64,000 nucleotides of DNA from Clarkia xantiana subsp. parviflora. Lineage: Eukaryota; Streptophyta; Magnoliopsida; Myrtales; Onagraceae. This document shows positions 32,299 through 43,948 of this stretch, piece after piece. A program made the position numbers and the translations under genes. The DNA is taken from assembly GCA_036873135.1 (NCBI GenBank), contig JAPTYO010000011.1, positions 18,858,747 to 18,922,746 of the forward strand, in the 5' to 3' direction. The notes under the pieces were generated by a model. It did no database searches. It was not told the DNA's origin and was given only the letters and a program-made list of their open reading frames with translations. Each line of letters opens with the position of its first letter. The stretch's first letter is position 1.

Positions 32299-35135
32299 TT
32301 AAGCTTGGTCCTCGTCAGCATTGGCGGAAGCAGGATCCACGAGATCTGTGGTAGAAGGCTCCACAGGATCGGACCCTTGGAGGTCAGTCGATGAAGGTTC
32401 AGCTGCATGAGGGTCGATTATCGGGGGATCAACTGTCGGGGGATCGACACTTGGAAGCTCCGCCACGTCTTCAACACCCGCAGGGGTGTTGCCCTCATCA
32501 CTCTCCTCCGGGAGGTCGAAATACCTCTTCGCGAAGGGGGCGAGAGTAGCAGACTTGTCGAAACTAATGGCGTCGCCATACTCCAGATGGAGCTCCTCGA
32601 CCGCGTTGAAAAGGGTGTTCTCCACCTCCGTGGTGCAGAATTTCACCGCATCAGCTTGGAAGTCCTCAGAACCCCGATAATCTTCCCGACCCTTGGTCTC
32701 AGCCGCAGCCAGCTTGGTAGGGACATCGGCAATTTCCCGTTCCTGCCCCGCCTGGGCGTCTTCCAAAGCTTTCTTCTCGAGGACAAGTCTGTCCCGCTCG
32801 AGGAAGAGCCTGTCCCGAGCCTCCGCATCCTTGTGCCGCTCTTGCTGCTCCCGCTTCAGCAGCCTCTCAAAGTCGTGAACCTGCTTTTGGAGGTCCTGAA
32901 TCTTTCGATCAAGGAGGGCCTGCTCCTTAGCAAATTTTCCTCTCGAAGACTCGGAGGCCGCGAGATCCTCCTTAAGCTTGGCTACAACCACGGGAGCCCC
33001 CTTGGCCCGCTCCTGCTCCAGAGCCTCCTCGAGGGCAAAGATGTACCCGAAGCAGCGGTTCATGTCCACCAACTCCTGCGAAGGAAAGAAGAAAAGGTTA
33101 GCACATGAATATCCTGCCTTACTGATTAAAGGGTGAAAAAAGGAACCTTACCTCCACCAGACGAATAGCCATTCCGTGAACATCCGCGCGGATGTCCTCC
33201 CGATCTAGGGAGATCGGAACCTTCAGAGATGGAAGATCCGAGCATGCCACCAAGTGTAGACCCAGCTCCGGGTATGTGTTACCCTGTCGGAGCTGGACCC
33301 CTTGCAGCGTCTGGATCGGGGTCCAAGGAGCCGCCTTCTGGCTGGGGTCGTAGACTTTGTAGAAGCTCCCGTCCAAGGGGAGAGGAGGAGGACCGACTGG
33401 AGTCGTGGAGGTGCGCATCTCCGAGTCGCCCTGAGACGGAGAGGGAGTCAAGCTGTGAATGGGCGAATGCTGCTGCGAAGAAGGTGAGGGGGGCAGCCCC
33501 CCGGAGGTTGGCTTCAGTGGGGACTGCCTCGTTCCCCGACGACGAATCAAGGCGGTGCCCTCGTCTGTCTCCTCGGAGGAGTCCAGATCTTCCACCCGAC
33601 GAAACTGATCGCCTGTCGGGGTTTTTTCAGCCCCCGATCCCATCGGGGCAGGAAGTTGAAGGAGACCCTCTCCAACTTGAGCACCGGAAAGTGGTGCCCC
33701 TGCTGAAGCTCCAGCCCCCGACTGAGTTCCCGATCGACCTGCACCTAGAGGACAAGATGCTTCATAAAGATAGCCAGGAAGTTGGGCAGGATCCTTACAC
33801 CAAATGACGCGCCGAGAGAGGTATTGGTCTTTCCCGTGGTAGTTGTAGTAACCCGCTTTGAGGATGCGGGGAGTTTCCCCTCGGAGGATGCGTTTGACCT
33901 CTCTGATTCTGGCCTCCTTGCTGGAGGGTTGGGAACTAGCTTCCTGTACGACTTAATAGCTAGGCGAGCTGTTTACCTTCTTCAACACCTTGGACATTGA
34001 AGAGCCTTTCCATCTTCTCCACTCGGGCCCGCTTAGTCAGTTCCGCGGAGGGAGCTCCCGACGAAGCTGTGGCCTTCTTTGCCGACTTCCTCTTCTGCGC
34101 GGGGTGCTGGACAGCGTCAGTCTCTCCCTGCTTAAGGAGGAGATTGGTCAGCAGAGATACCTTCTTAGCTGCAAACAGTGGAAAACAGAGACGTGAACAG
34201 AAATGTTACCCAAGGAACCATATTGGAGGGGCCGTCGAAGAGTTGACCCCCAGAGATTATATCGAGGAGGCGGATCCCGGTGTCCACCAGGTCCTGCTCC
34301 TTGAGGGAGTTAGTGTCGAGGGGAGTGTAAGATTCTCCCCAACGGTAAAGCTGGATGCAATGAAGGATTTGAAAGTCTTCGTCCGAATAGGTGTGGTAAG
34401 CGGGAGGAGAGTCCGCTTCAACCTTCCATCGGGGCCATGGGATAGAACTATTCTTAATAAAGCAGTAGCTCCTCTTCCACCCGCTGTTATCAGACCCTGT
34501 GTCGATGAGGAGCCCCCGACCCTTGACAACCTTCCAAGTGTCACTGGTTCAACTACACCGTGCGAGCAGCTGCTTACTCCACTTCGGCATCCGAGGATAG
34601 AAGGCGCAAACCCCGGCCTCGTTGCATTTCATTCCGTAAAAAGTCCGGAAGAGTTGGAGGCTGTAAACCCACTTCTGTCGGAAGCAGAGAACCTGGAAAG
34701 CATTCCACACGCGGATGGCGTGGGGGGAGAAGGTAGTTGGATGCGTCTTGTAGTGGGTGCACATCTCAACCAGATTTCCGCAGAAGGGGAATCGAATCCC
34801 TGCCGATATTTGCCCGGTGGAGACAAATACCTCCCCTTCCCGGGGACGAGTGACCTCAGGGTCACCCGGGACGCGGGGCCAAGGATAAGGGAAGCGAGGC
34901 TCCCAGGTAGAAGTAATGCACCCATCCCGGAGAGCTGCATCATAGGCAGTGTTGGAAATCTCATTGGCGGCATAGTCGAAGTTAAAGGGCTTTCTTCCCT
35001 CGGAACTGGATCCGCTGTCTGAAAATTAGCCATGGCAAGAAAAGGCGTAATGGGTTTTCGGAAGAATGCAAGCAAATTGATCAAAAACAAGGGAAAGACT
35101 ATGCTAACATCAGAGAAGGAAGTCTTACCAGACAT
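32299..35135 (-). pseudogene. Spliced antisense gene of element A
   Basis: The minus-strand ATG (35135-35133) begins a seven-base exon ATGTCTG. An intron with GTAAG and TTTCAG ends (35128-35019) leads to exon 2 (35018-34210): MSDSGSS, NFDYAANEIS, QISAGIRFPFCGNLVE, WNAFQVLCFRQKW, a Transposase_28-like region. Exon 3 (34168-33152) has a basic patch and a Pro/Ser-rich linker with APWTPIQTLQGVQLRQG. Exon 4 (33075-32299) is a Glu/Lys/Leu coiled coil with an acidic tail ending DEDQA. Exon 2 has at least one frame break (near 34600). The frame between exons 2 and 3 does not join cleanly with the visible GT site. CTATAAAA lies about 155 bases upstream (35287-35294). Molecular function is unknown. Confidence 0.75.
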
Positions 35136-35680
35136 GATGACTCGAAGTGAATAGGATGATCTTCACGGTCACCGGGAGGCTGATCGGAAAATAGGAAGCC
35201 GAAGAAGAACTTGCGCTTTCGAAATTGCAGAGCTTTTGAAATTACAGAGACGGAAACGGTAAAAGAGAAAGAAGAACAGTACCAGGGTTTTATAGAAGAA
35301 GGGACAGTCGAAAGGACATTCTAATCTGGACCGTTGAAAGTGAAACGTTTCAATCCGAACCGTTGAGATAAAAGGGGGCAGAATGGAAAGAGATGTTAAT
35401 GATGAAACGGCCTGAAAAGTACTTTTTCAGAAAAATCAGGCACGGGGGCCGAGATCGTCGCTTCGTCACCTGCTGCATTTAATAGTTGAGTAACCAAGAA
35501 ATCTCTTCGGATTCGGTGGTTATCCTCGTAGCATCGGGGAATCTTGGAGGAGGTGATCTGCTTCAAAAGATCTTCCGAGAAGGTCCGTGTTAATCAAATT
35601 TTGTCAAGGGAAAAGCCTCGGATACCGGTATCGGGAGGTCGGGAGTTAAAGACACGACGAACTGTAAGTCCCTCATGTCT
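35136..35680 (-). promoter_or_regulatory. Antisense promoter region of element A
   Basis: On the minus strand the sequence TCTATAAAACCCTGG (near 35280-35294) sits about 150 bases before the antisense ATG. It is conserved at the same place in B, C and D, together with a purine/pyrimidine block around GCCTGAAAAGTACTTTTTC (35411-35430). It does not encode protein on either strand. Confidence 0.7.
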
Positions 35681-35690
35681 TGGGGGCAAA
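35681..35690 (+). other. Polypurine tract of element A
   Basis: TGGGGGCAAA directly precedes the 3' LTR. Confidence 0.85.
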
Positions 35691-36348
35691 TGATGGGTTT
35701 CACTATAGCCGTTAGGCCCTTTAACGACGAGTAAACGGTGAATAGGCCCACTGGGCCCTAAAAGAGGTTAAGAAGACCAATGCGAAGGGTCCTAACGAGA
35801 GGAGTCCCGATGACGAAGGGTCCCAACAAGGTCGGTCCCGACATGCGAGCTGGACGCTCCCGATGAGATGCCTTTAAGTAGGCCCCGATGAGATGCCTTT
35901 AAGTAGGACCCGATGTTGAATCCCTGAAGATGTTGGCCCTGTCACGATGACGAGGGGCCCCGAGCGGTGACCTAATGAGATAACTCTGGAGTCCCCGATA
36001 TTGGTCGGGACTTGCTATCAGAGGTTGAGGCCGAGATACGCGGGACGTGGGCCGAGATACGCGGAACTGGCCGAGATACGCGGAATGTGGGTTAACTGCC
36101 CTAGCGATTCATCAGGTAACTGGGGTACCTTTTCTCCTATAAAAAGGAAGAAGTTACCTCAGATCAGATACATGAAAATTACATACTCAATACTTTTGCT
36201 TGCTTTGCCTGTTGCGAGATTCTCATTTAAGCATCGGAGAGGGATTCTGGGTCACCGCCTGGTCTATTCCCCTCTTGCAGGATCACTTGGAGCGAAGGAC
36301 TTCGGATTTCCGTCAAGACCGTACCGGAGTTCCAACCGTGATCCAACA
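35691..36348 (+). repeat. 3' LTR of element A (658 bp)
   Basis: It matches the 5' LTR except for scattered substitutions and loss of about 39 bp of the CCGAGATACGCGG array. It is followed by GGAGC. Confidence 0.95.
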
Positions 36349-36353
36349 GGAGC

Positions 36354-36418
36354 AAAAAAATTCATAAAGAAAATTGGTAATCATGAAATCGATGAACAGT
36401 TGAAAAAGTATCCAAGTG
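36354..36418 (-). other. Short non-element strip between A and B (possible host-gene fragment)
   Basis: These 65 bases separate the target duplications of A and B. On the minus strand they would join the fragment at 47917-48060 and end in TTTTTTGCTCCAG, which looks like a splice acceptor, before the exon at 25462. They are evidence that A and B landed about 65 bases apart in one sequence. Confidence 0.6.
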
Positions 36419-36423
36419 ACAGT

Positions 36424-37120
36424 TGATGGGTCCGACTATAGCCGTCAGGCCCTTTAACGGCGAGGAAACGGCAAACAGGCCCACCAGGCCCAGAGTGAAG
36501 GTCAAGATGACTTAGGAGAAGGGTCCCGACGAAGGGAGTCCCGACGAGGCAAAGTCCCGACAGAGTCGGTTCCGACAGTGGAGCTGGAAGCTCCCGATAA
36601 GAAGCCTTTAAGTAGGCCCCGATGGTGAATCCCTGAGAATGATTGGCCCTGTCACGATGACGAGGGGCCCCGAGCGGTGACACAACGAGATAACTCTGGA
36701 GTCCCCGACGGGAGTCGGGACTCGTTATCAGAGGATAAAGCCAAGATATGCGGGGCGTGGCCGAGATACGCGGAACGTGGTTAAGATACACGGAGCGTGG
36801 CCGAGATACGCGGGGCATGCCTAAGATACGCGAGATCACGTCCGAGATATGCGGGATACGGGCTAACCACCCCTAACGGTTCGCCAGGTACCTGAGGCAT
36901 CTCTTTGCCTATAAAAGGGTAGGAGATCACCTCAGAAAGACTTACGTTGAGTTGAATACACTCCGAGTTTATTACTTGCCAGTCATACGAGATACTCATT
37001 TAAGCATCGGAGAGGGATTCTGGGTCACCGCCCGGTCTATCCCCTTTTGCAGGATTGCGTGGAGCAAAGGAGCTAGGATTGCCGTAAAAGTCCGTACCGG
37101 AGTTCCACCGTGATCCAACA
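36424..37120 (+). repeat. 5' LTR of element B (697 bp)
   Basis: It starts TGATGGGTCCGAC and ends GATCCAACA. TATAAAA lies at 36910. U3 holds a degenerate GAGATACGCGG array (36730-36860). Confidence 0.95.
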
Positions 37121-37137
37121 TTGGCGCCGTCTGTGGG
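37121..37137 (+). other. Primer-binding site of element B
   Basis: TTGGCGCCGTCTGTGGG, identical to element A. Confidence 0.8.
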
Positions 37138-37156
37138 AACCAAACAAAAAGCTGAT

Positions 37157-40100
37157 ATGCCTTCTACTCGATCAATGGCGGCTGGCAAGAACAGAAGACA
37201 GGGACAATCCGGTGGTTCCCGTCACCCCGCTGCAACGAATCTGAATTCAGTACCAGAACAAGAGGAAAACCAGAACCATCCCCCGTCTGAGCTCTCCCAG
37301 ACAGGAGGGCACAATGGATCGCATCCCGAAGATGTTGCCCCTCAGCACCAGGACAACAGGGGGCAGGAGGCTCCCCCAGCTGCAGATTTGACGAGGGCCG
37401 TGGCAGAGGCCATGCCCATGTTTCTGGCGGCTGTAGAGGCTCTCTTGGATCGAAGAGAGGCTGCGAGGAGGCAGGAGGAGATGCCCCCGTTGGAGGAAGC
37501 GACCCCGCTAACAGAGGGCCGGAACGCACAGGAAGCCCCGCCCCGAAGCCAAGACAGAGGTAGGGCGACCGGTCAGCCGGAGAGGTTCGTGGTTGATGGG
37601 CCAGGACCAGTACAGCACAGGACCATTCCCCTGAATGGTCTCATCACTCCCGACCAGGTGGTAAAGATCGTGAACATCTGTATGGGAGAACAGAACCCGC
37701 TGGTGTCGGAGCTGAGGGATCGATCCACTCATCCCTTCGTCCCTCGACTCATTGATACCCTAGCCCCGCCTGGGCTAGGCATCCCCACGATAAAGGAGTA
37801 TGATGGCGAAGGAGATCCAGTTCGCCACGTCCAGAAGCACCTCATGGCGTGTCTGGGAAGAGCTCCAAGTGAAGACATAGTGTGTACGTTGTTCCCGAAT
37901 ACACTGGGAGAAAGAGCCCTGACCTGGTTCTTCAGTCTGCCCCCAGGCTGCATCACTTGCTGGGCAGACATGCACGACCGATTCATTCAGTAGTACCAGG
38001 GTCGGAGGCGTTTATTGAAGAGTGTGAGGTCTCTGACCCAGGTGGTGCAGAGGCCCGACGAATCGTTGGCTCATTACTACCAGCGGTACACAGCCAGCGT
38101 AGCAGAGATAGATGAGGAAATCTCAGAGGGCGAAACCATCCGTACCTTCATTCGGAACCTGACAGCCCCCTATGGCTCCGATTTGATGCACAGCGTGGCT
38201 GAGAAGGCTGTGTGGAATATGGAGGCATTACAGAAGAGGGTGAAGCGGCAGATCGATGTCCAGGAGTCAAAGATAGCCGCGGGAGAACTGGAGCCCCCAA
38301 AGTCGAACAAAGGGAAGCAGTCAAGTAAACCTTTCGACGATCGTAAGTCAAAAGGTAAACCCGACAGTGGCAAGAATCGAGGTCGTCCGGATCGGAGGGA
38401 CGACAGACGTTCTTCAAGGAAGGATAAGCGGGAGGATTTTGACATTCCTCTCAACTGCTCTATGGCGGAAATGCTGACAGTCATGGAACGACAAGGTATC
38501 TCCAGGTACCCCCCGAAGAAAGATGGAGAATTCCTGGGGTCCCGCACAGATCGCTATTGTCGATTTCACCGCGCAAATGGCCATGACACCAATCACTGTC
38601 GGGAGCTGAAGAAGGAGATTGAAAAGCTGATCCAGAAGGGGAAGCTTAAGGAATTTGTCGGGAATAAGCGGTGCCGATCCCGCTCTCGGTCCCGATCGCG
38701 GTCCCGTTCCCGATCCCGCGATCGGTCCCCAAAGAAGAAGAGAACCGATCCAGAGTCATCCGGTGCTCGCAAGGAGAGACGGGGCACTATCAATGTGATC
38801 CACGGAGGATTTGCTGCTGGAGGTGATACCTCATCCGCCCGAGAAGTCTATGCCTCTAGAATCCCTACGGCGGTGGTGCTGGGTAAGAGGTCCCGATCCT
38901 GGACCTTGAAAGAAGAGATGGTAATCTCCTTTTCGTCGGAAGACCTCATAGGCGTAGAGACTCCGCACGATGATGCCTTGGTGGTAACCTTGGATGTAGA
39001 TGGGTTCGAAATGAAGAGAATTCTAATCGACGGGGGAAGCTCCTCCGACATCCTATTCATGGACGCGCTGGAGGCTTTGGGGAAGACGAAAAAAGATCTG
39101 AAGGAGGCAAACTTCCCGATGGTTGGATTCTCTGGCTCAACCTCCTATCCGCTAGGAGTAATCACCTTACCAGTGGAGTTTGGTAGCGGGTGGAAATCAG
39201 AAAGAAGGAACGTGGAGTTTGTCGTGGTTGATTCCGCGGGAACCTACAATGCAATTATCGGAAGAACCACCATTAATCCTCTGATGGCGGTTGCCTCGAC
39301 TGTGCACCAGAAGATGAAGTTCCCGACCGACCACGGAGTCGGAGAGGTCAAGGACGACCAGGTGGCTTCCCGAAAATTCTATGTTAATGCCACCCGGAGG
39401 AGGAGGCGAGAGGCCATGACTGTCCTCCAGACAGACACAGATCCCAGAGAAGAGTTTGGGCATCCCGCCCCCGTAGAAGATCTGAAAGAAGTCGAGATCG
39501 ACGGACCCCAGAGGAGGGTGAAAATCGGGTCTGCTCTGACTGAGGAGACAGCCCAAAAATTGGTGGAGTTGTTGAAGGAGTTCAAGGAGCTGTTTGCCTG
39601 GTCCCCGAGCGATATGCCAGGAATCAGCCCCGATGTGATCGTACACGAGCTAAAGATAGACCCCGCGATCAAGCCTATCACGCAAAAAAGGCGTCCGATG
39701 GGCACGGATAAGAAGATTGCGATCCAGCAGGAGGTGGGCAGGTTGCTCGACGCCGGGTTCATTAAGGAGCTCCGATTCCAAACTTGGGTGGCCAACCCAG
39801 TGCTGGTGAAGAAGACTAACGGGAAATGGCGAATGTGCGTGGACTTCCGCGACCTGAACAAGGCTTGCCCAAAGGACTGCTATCCACTCCCGAGGATCGA
39901 CCAGCTGGTGGAAACCACGTCGGGACATGAGCTGTTGAGTTTCATGGATGCGTACTTAGGATACAACCAGATCAAAATGGCCAAGGAAGACGCTCCCCAC
40001 ACAGCGTTCTACGCGGACAGTGACATCTACCACTACGATGTCATGCCTTTCGGGTTGATCAATGCTGGGGCCACCTACCAACGGATGGTGAACAAACTGT

Positions 40101-42767
40101 TTGGAGATATGCTGGGAGAAACCATGGAAGCTTACGTGGACGATATGCTGGTGAAGTCCCGACGAGCCGAGGACCACGTACACAACCTTACCATGGCGTT
40201 TGAGCGGATGAGGCTCCATCAAGTCCGCTTGAACCCGACGAAATGCGCCTTCGGAGTCCACTCAGGGAAATTCTTGGGCTTCATGGTAAGTCAGAGAGGA
40301 ATTGAAGTGAATCCTGAGAAGCTGAGGGCAATCGAGGAGATGCAGTCCCCGATAAACCATCGGGAGGTGCAAGTACTGAATGGCCGACTAGCTGCAATGA
40401 ACCGCTTCTTGCTCAAAGCCAGCGACCGATCAATGTCGTTTTTTGAAGTCTTGAGGGCCAACAAAAAATTCGAATGGACCGCCAAATGTGAAGAAGCGTT
40501 CCAAGCACTCAAGCAGCACCTTCGCACACTCCCGCCGCTGGCAAAACCGGTTCCAGGCGAGCCGCTCTTCCTTTATTTGGCTGTTTCTGAATTTGCCATT
40601 AGCTCTGTGTTAGTAAAGATTGTCGAGGGTAATCAAGTCCCCGTCTATTATGTAAGCAAGGCATTTGCCAAATCTGAATTGAACTACTCCGCCGTTGAGA
40701 AGTACCTCTTTGCGTTGATTATTACTGCTCGGAAGCTAAGGCCATATTTCCACGCACACGAGATCATTGTGCTAACGAACCAGCCTTTGAAGCATTTTTT
40801 GAACCGACCGGATGCGTCGGGGAGATTAGTGAAATGGGCAGTAGAGCTTAGCGAGTTTCGCATACACTTCGCTCCGAGAACAGCCATTAAGGGTCAGGCA
40901 TTAGCAGATTTCATAGCAGAGTCTACAGCCCCCGATCTGGAAGAAGCGGGCCCTGTAGAGGGGGCAACCATGGAAGTCCCGACAGAAGTACAACCAGAGA
41001 GGGCAGAGCAATCAGAACAGCCAAACAAGGAAAATATCTGTGAGATGTACACGGATGGCTCCGCGAGTTCAGACGGATCAGGAGCGGGCTTCTTGTTGAT
41101 ACCACCAGGTGAAGGTGAACCGCTCCGATACGCCTTGGCTTTAACATTCAAGGCCACAAACAACGAAGCGGAGTACGAAGCTCTTATCACGGGCCTAAAA
41201 ATCGCTAAAGGCACTGGAATCGATCACTTGAGAGTGAAGTGCGACGCAGCTTTAATCGTGAACCAGGTTCAAGGGCGATACGAAGCAAGGAGTCCGATAA
41301 TGAAAAAGTATCTGCGAGAGGTACAAGCCTTGAGAGAGGGCTTCAAAAGCTTCGATATCGAGGCTATCCCGAGGGAGGAGAACGTAGAGGCAGACGCCTT
41401 GAGTAAATTTGCCCTGGGGGGCACCCTTGGAAGAAAATCGGAAGGTGCACTTCTTGGAGATGGTGATCTTATCAAACATCGACCCAACACAGGTGTGCAC
41501 CATTGAGACAAAATCGGAGGAAGAGCCCACTTGGATGACCCCGATAGTCGCGTATCTGACTACGGGGGCAGTCCCCGAGGATAAGGTAGCAGCAGACAGA
41601 ATATGCCGGATCGCGTCTAATTATGTGATGCTGGATAATCAGCTGTACAAGAAGGGCTGGTTCTCGACTCCGTACCTGAAGTGTGTAGCAAAACCCGACA
41701 CCAATCGAATCCTGAAGGAAATGCACGAGGGGGTCGCGGCTTGTCACGAAGGGGCCCGATCCATTTTGAGGAAGGTGTTGAACTTAGGCTACTATTGGCC
41801 CACGATGAACAAAGAAGCAACGGCGTTGGTCCGATCATGCGACGCGTGCCAGAGGTACGCCCCGAGTATCGCGGCTCCGGCCGCCAACCTAACATCCATC
41901 AAGAGCGCTTGGCCCTTCGCGCAGTGGGGCATCGACTTGGTGGGACCTCTTCCACAAGCACAAGGACAATGTAAGTATTTACTTGTAGCTATCGATTATT
42001 TTTCGAAATGGATAGAGGCGAAGGCGTTGGCCAGAACAACGGGGAACCAGATCGTCAAGTTCCTCCAGACCCACATCGTGTCCAGATACGGAATTCCTAA
42101 GGTGGTGATCAGCGACAATGGCCCACCATTCAACGGCTCTCAGGTGAAGGAGTATCTGGAGGAGTTGAACATTGAGCATCGGACTGCTTCTGTACGTCAT
42201 GCTCAAACTAATGGCCAGGTGGAGTCCGCCAACAAAATCGTGATGGATGGCCTGAAGAAGAGGGTCTATGCCTTGAAGGGCAAGTGGCTGAACGAACTAG
42301 AAAATGTGCTTTGGGCTGTTAGAACGACACCCAAACGATCAACAGGAGAGACTCCGTTTGGCCTCGTTTATGGCACGGAAGCTGTCGCCCCTGTGGAGGT
42401 AGCTGTGGCGTCCCATCGGATGAGATATTACGAGCCCCTAACGAACGACGAAGTGAGACGTCTGGACTTGGACTTACTTGAAGAGAAGAGGCGGGAAGCC
42501 GATGAAGTCCAAGCTCGAATGCGTTTAGCGACGGCCAGGTACTACAATCGGCGAGTGAAGTCCCGACAGTTCTTTGTCGGGGAGCTAATTTGGCGTCGCA
42601 ACGAGTTCACCCTTTTGGATCGAATCAACAAGATGTCACCAAAATGGGAAGGACCTTATAAGGTCGTGGGGATGCCAGCTCCAAATGCATACAAGTTGGA
42701 AGACCTCGATGGCAGAACATTAAAGCATTCTTACAGTGGCGAACACTTGAAGAAACACCATGCTTGA
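37157..42767 (+). pseudogene. Gag-pol polyprotein of element B (one nonsense codon, one frameshift)
   Basis: I place the start at ATG 37157, matching A's start context. Gag is interrupted by TAG at 37991-37993 where A has CAG; the same frame then runs to 41506. It includes the knuckle RYCRFHRANGHDTNHC, an Arg-Ser tract (38671-38732), protease ILIDGGSSSD, RT with YVDD (40133-40144) and PFGLINAG, first RNase H, and second RNase H with MYTDGSAS. One extra G in a G run near 41416-41421 shifts the frame. Integrase continues in the next frame (41409-42767) with GIDLVGP, SDNGPPF and GQVESAN. Every catalytic motif I could locate is intact, so this is the best-preserved pol in the window. Confidence 0.94.
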
Positions 42768-43800
42768 AGAAAGTCGCCTTAAGTGGTGCCCGATAAAGTC
42801 GCCTTAAGTGGTGCTCGATAAAGTCGCCTTAAGTGGTGCCCGAAAAAGTCGCCTTAGGTGGTGCCCGATGTAAAATCGCCTTAAGTGGTGTATGCTATTT
42901 ATCGTTTAATTCGATGTAAGCCAATCTTATGCCATCAATAAATAAAGAGGTTGCTTCCAAATAAGAGTTGTCCTTAGATTTATGCTAAGTGTAAAAGTCG
43001 CCTTCAGTGGTGCACGAGAAAAGTCGCCTTCAGTGGTGCACGAGAAAAGTCGCCTTCAGTGGTGCACGACGAAAGTCGCCTTCAGTGGTGCACGATGAAA
43101 GTCGCCTTCAGTGGTGCACGGGATCAAGCCGCCTTAAGTGGTGCACAATACTTAGATTTATTCTAAGTATCCAAAAATCGCCTTCAGTGGTGCACGAGAA
43201 AAGTCGCCTTAAGTGGTGCACAATACTTAGATTTATTCTAAGTATCCAAAAGTCGCCTTCAGTGGTGCACGAGAAAAGTCGCCTTAAGTGGTGCACAATA
43301 CTTAGATTTATTCTAAGTATCCAAAAGTCGCCTTCAGTGGTGCACGAGAAAAGTCGCCTTAAGTGGTGCACAATACTTAGATTTATTCTAAGTATCCAAA
43401 AGTCGCCTTCAGTGGTGCACGAGAAAAGTAGCCTTAAGTGGTGCACAATACTTAGATTTATTCTAAGTATCCAAAAGTCGTCTTAAGTGATGCACGGGAC
43501 TAAGTCGCCTTGAGTGGTGCACGAACTTTAGGTTTATCCTAAGTAACGATTAAGTCGTCTTAAGTGATGCGCGGGATTAAGTCGCCTTGAGTGGTGCACG
43601 ATCTTTAGGTTTATCCTAAGTAACGATTAAGTCGTCTTAAGTGATGCGCGGGATTAAGTCGCCTTGAGTGGTGCACGATCTTTAGGTTTATCCTAAGTAA
43701 CGATTAAGTCGTCTTAAGTGATGCACGGAACTAAGTCGCCTTAAGTGGTGCAAGTTATTAAAATCGTCGGGAAAGACGTACGAGAATGTCTTAAGTGTCG
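42768..43800. repeat. Complex tandem array after pol in element B
   Basis: Basic units of 24-25 bp (AGTCGCCTTAAGTGGTGC and a CTTCAGTGG variant) fill 42768-43140. Five copies of a 75 bp higher-order unit follow (43135-43475), each with ACTTAGATTTATTCTAAGT, then three copies of a 77 bp unit (43480-43735) with TTTAGGTTTATCCTAAG. AATAAA at 42941 follows the integrase stop by about 175 bases. A 159-codon open frame through the 75 bp units is only a by-product of 75 being divisible by three. Confidence 0.93.
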
Positions 43801-43948
43801 AGGTTTCGACTTAAGCGCGTATAAGTAAAGTCACTCGGAGAAGTGTAACAAAAGATCGGAACTAAGGAAGTCTGATATTGATAAGGGCTCAAGGGCCCGA
43901 CGACGACGCAAGAGAAGAAGATACAAGGACTCTAAAAAGATAAAACAT

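Larger units (their letters stand above)
25468..36348 (+). mobile_element. A: nearly complete Tat-type gypsy element
   Basis: LTRs at 25468-26164 and 35691-36348 are flanked by a perfect GGAGC duplication (25463-25467, 36349-36353). Inside are PBS, one gag-pol frame with only three nonsense codons, a tandem array, a convergent antisense gene and a polypurine tract. It is the same family as B, C and D. By eye the LTRs differ at a dozen or so bases plus one repeat unit. Confidence 0.96.

Noticed and set aside
43007..43486. 159-codon plus-strand frame with a repeating 25-residue pattern
   Set aside because: It is the 75 bp tandem unit read in phase; it has no start context and is not kept in A or C.
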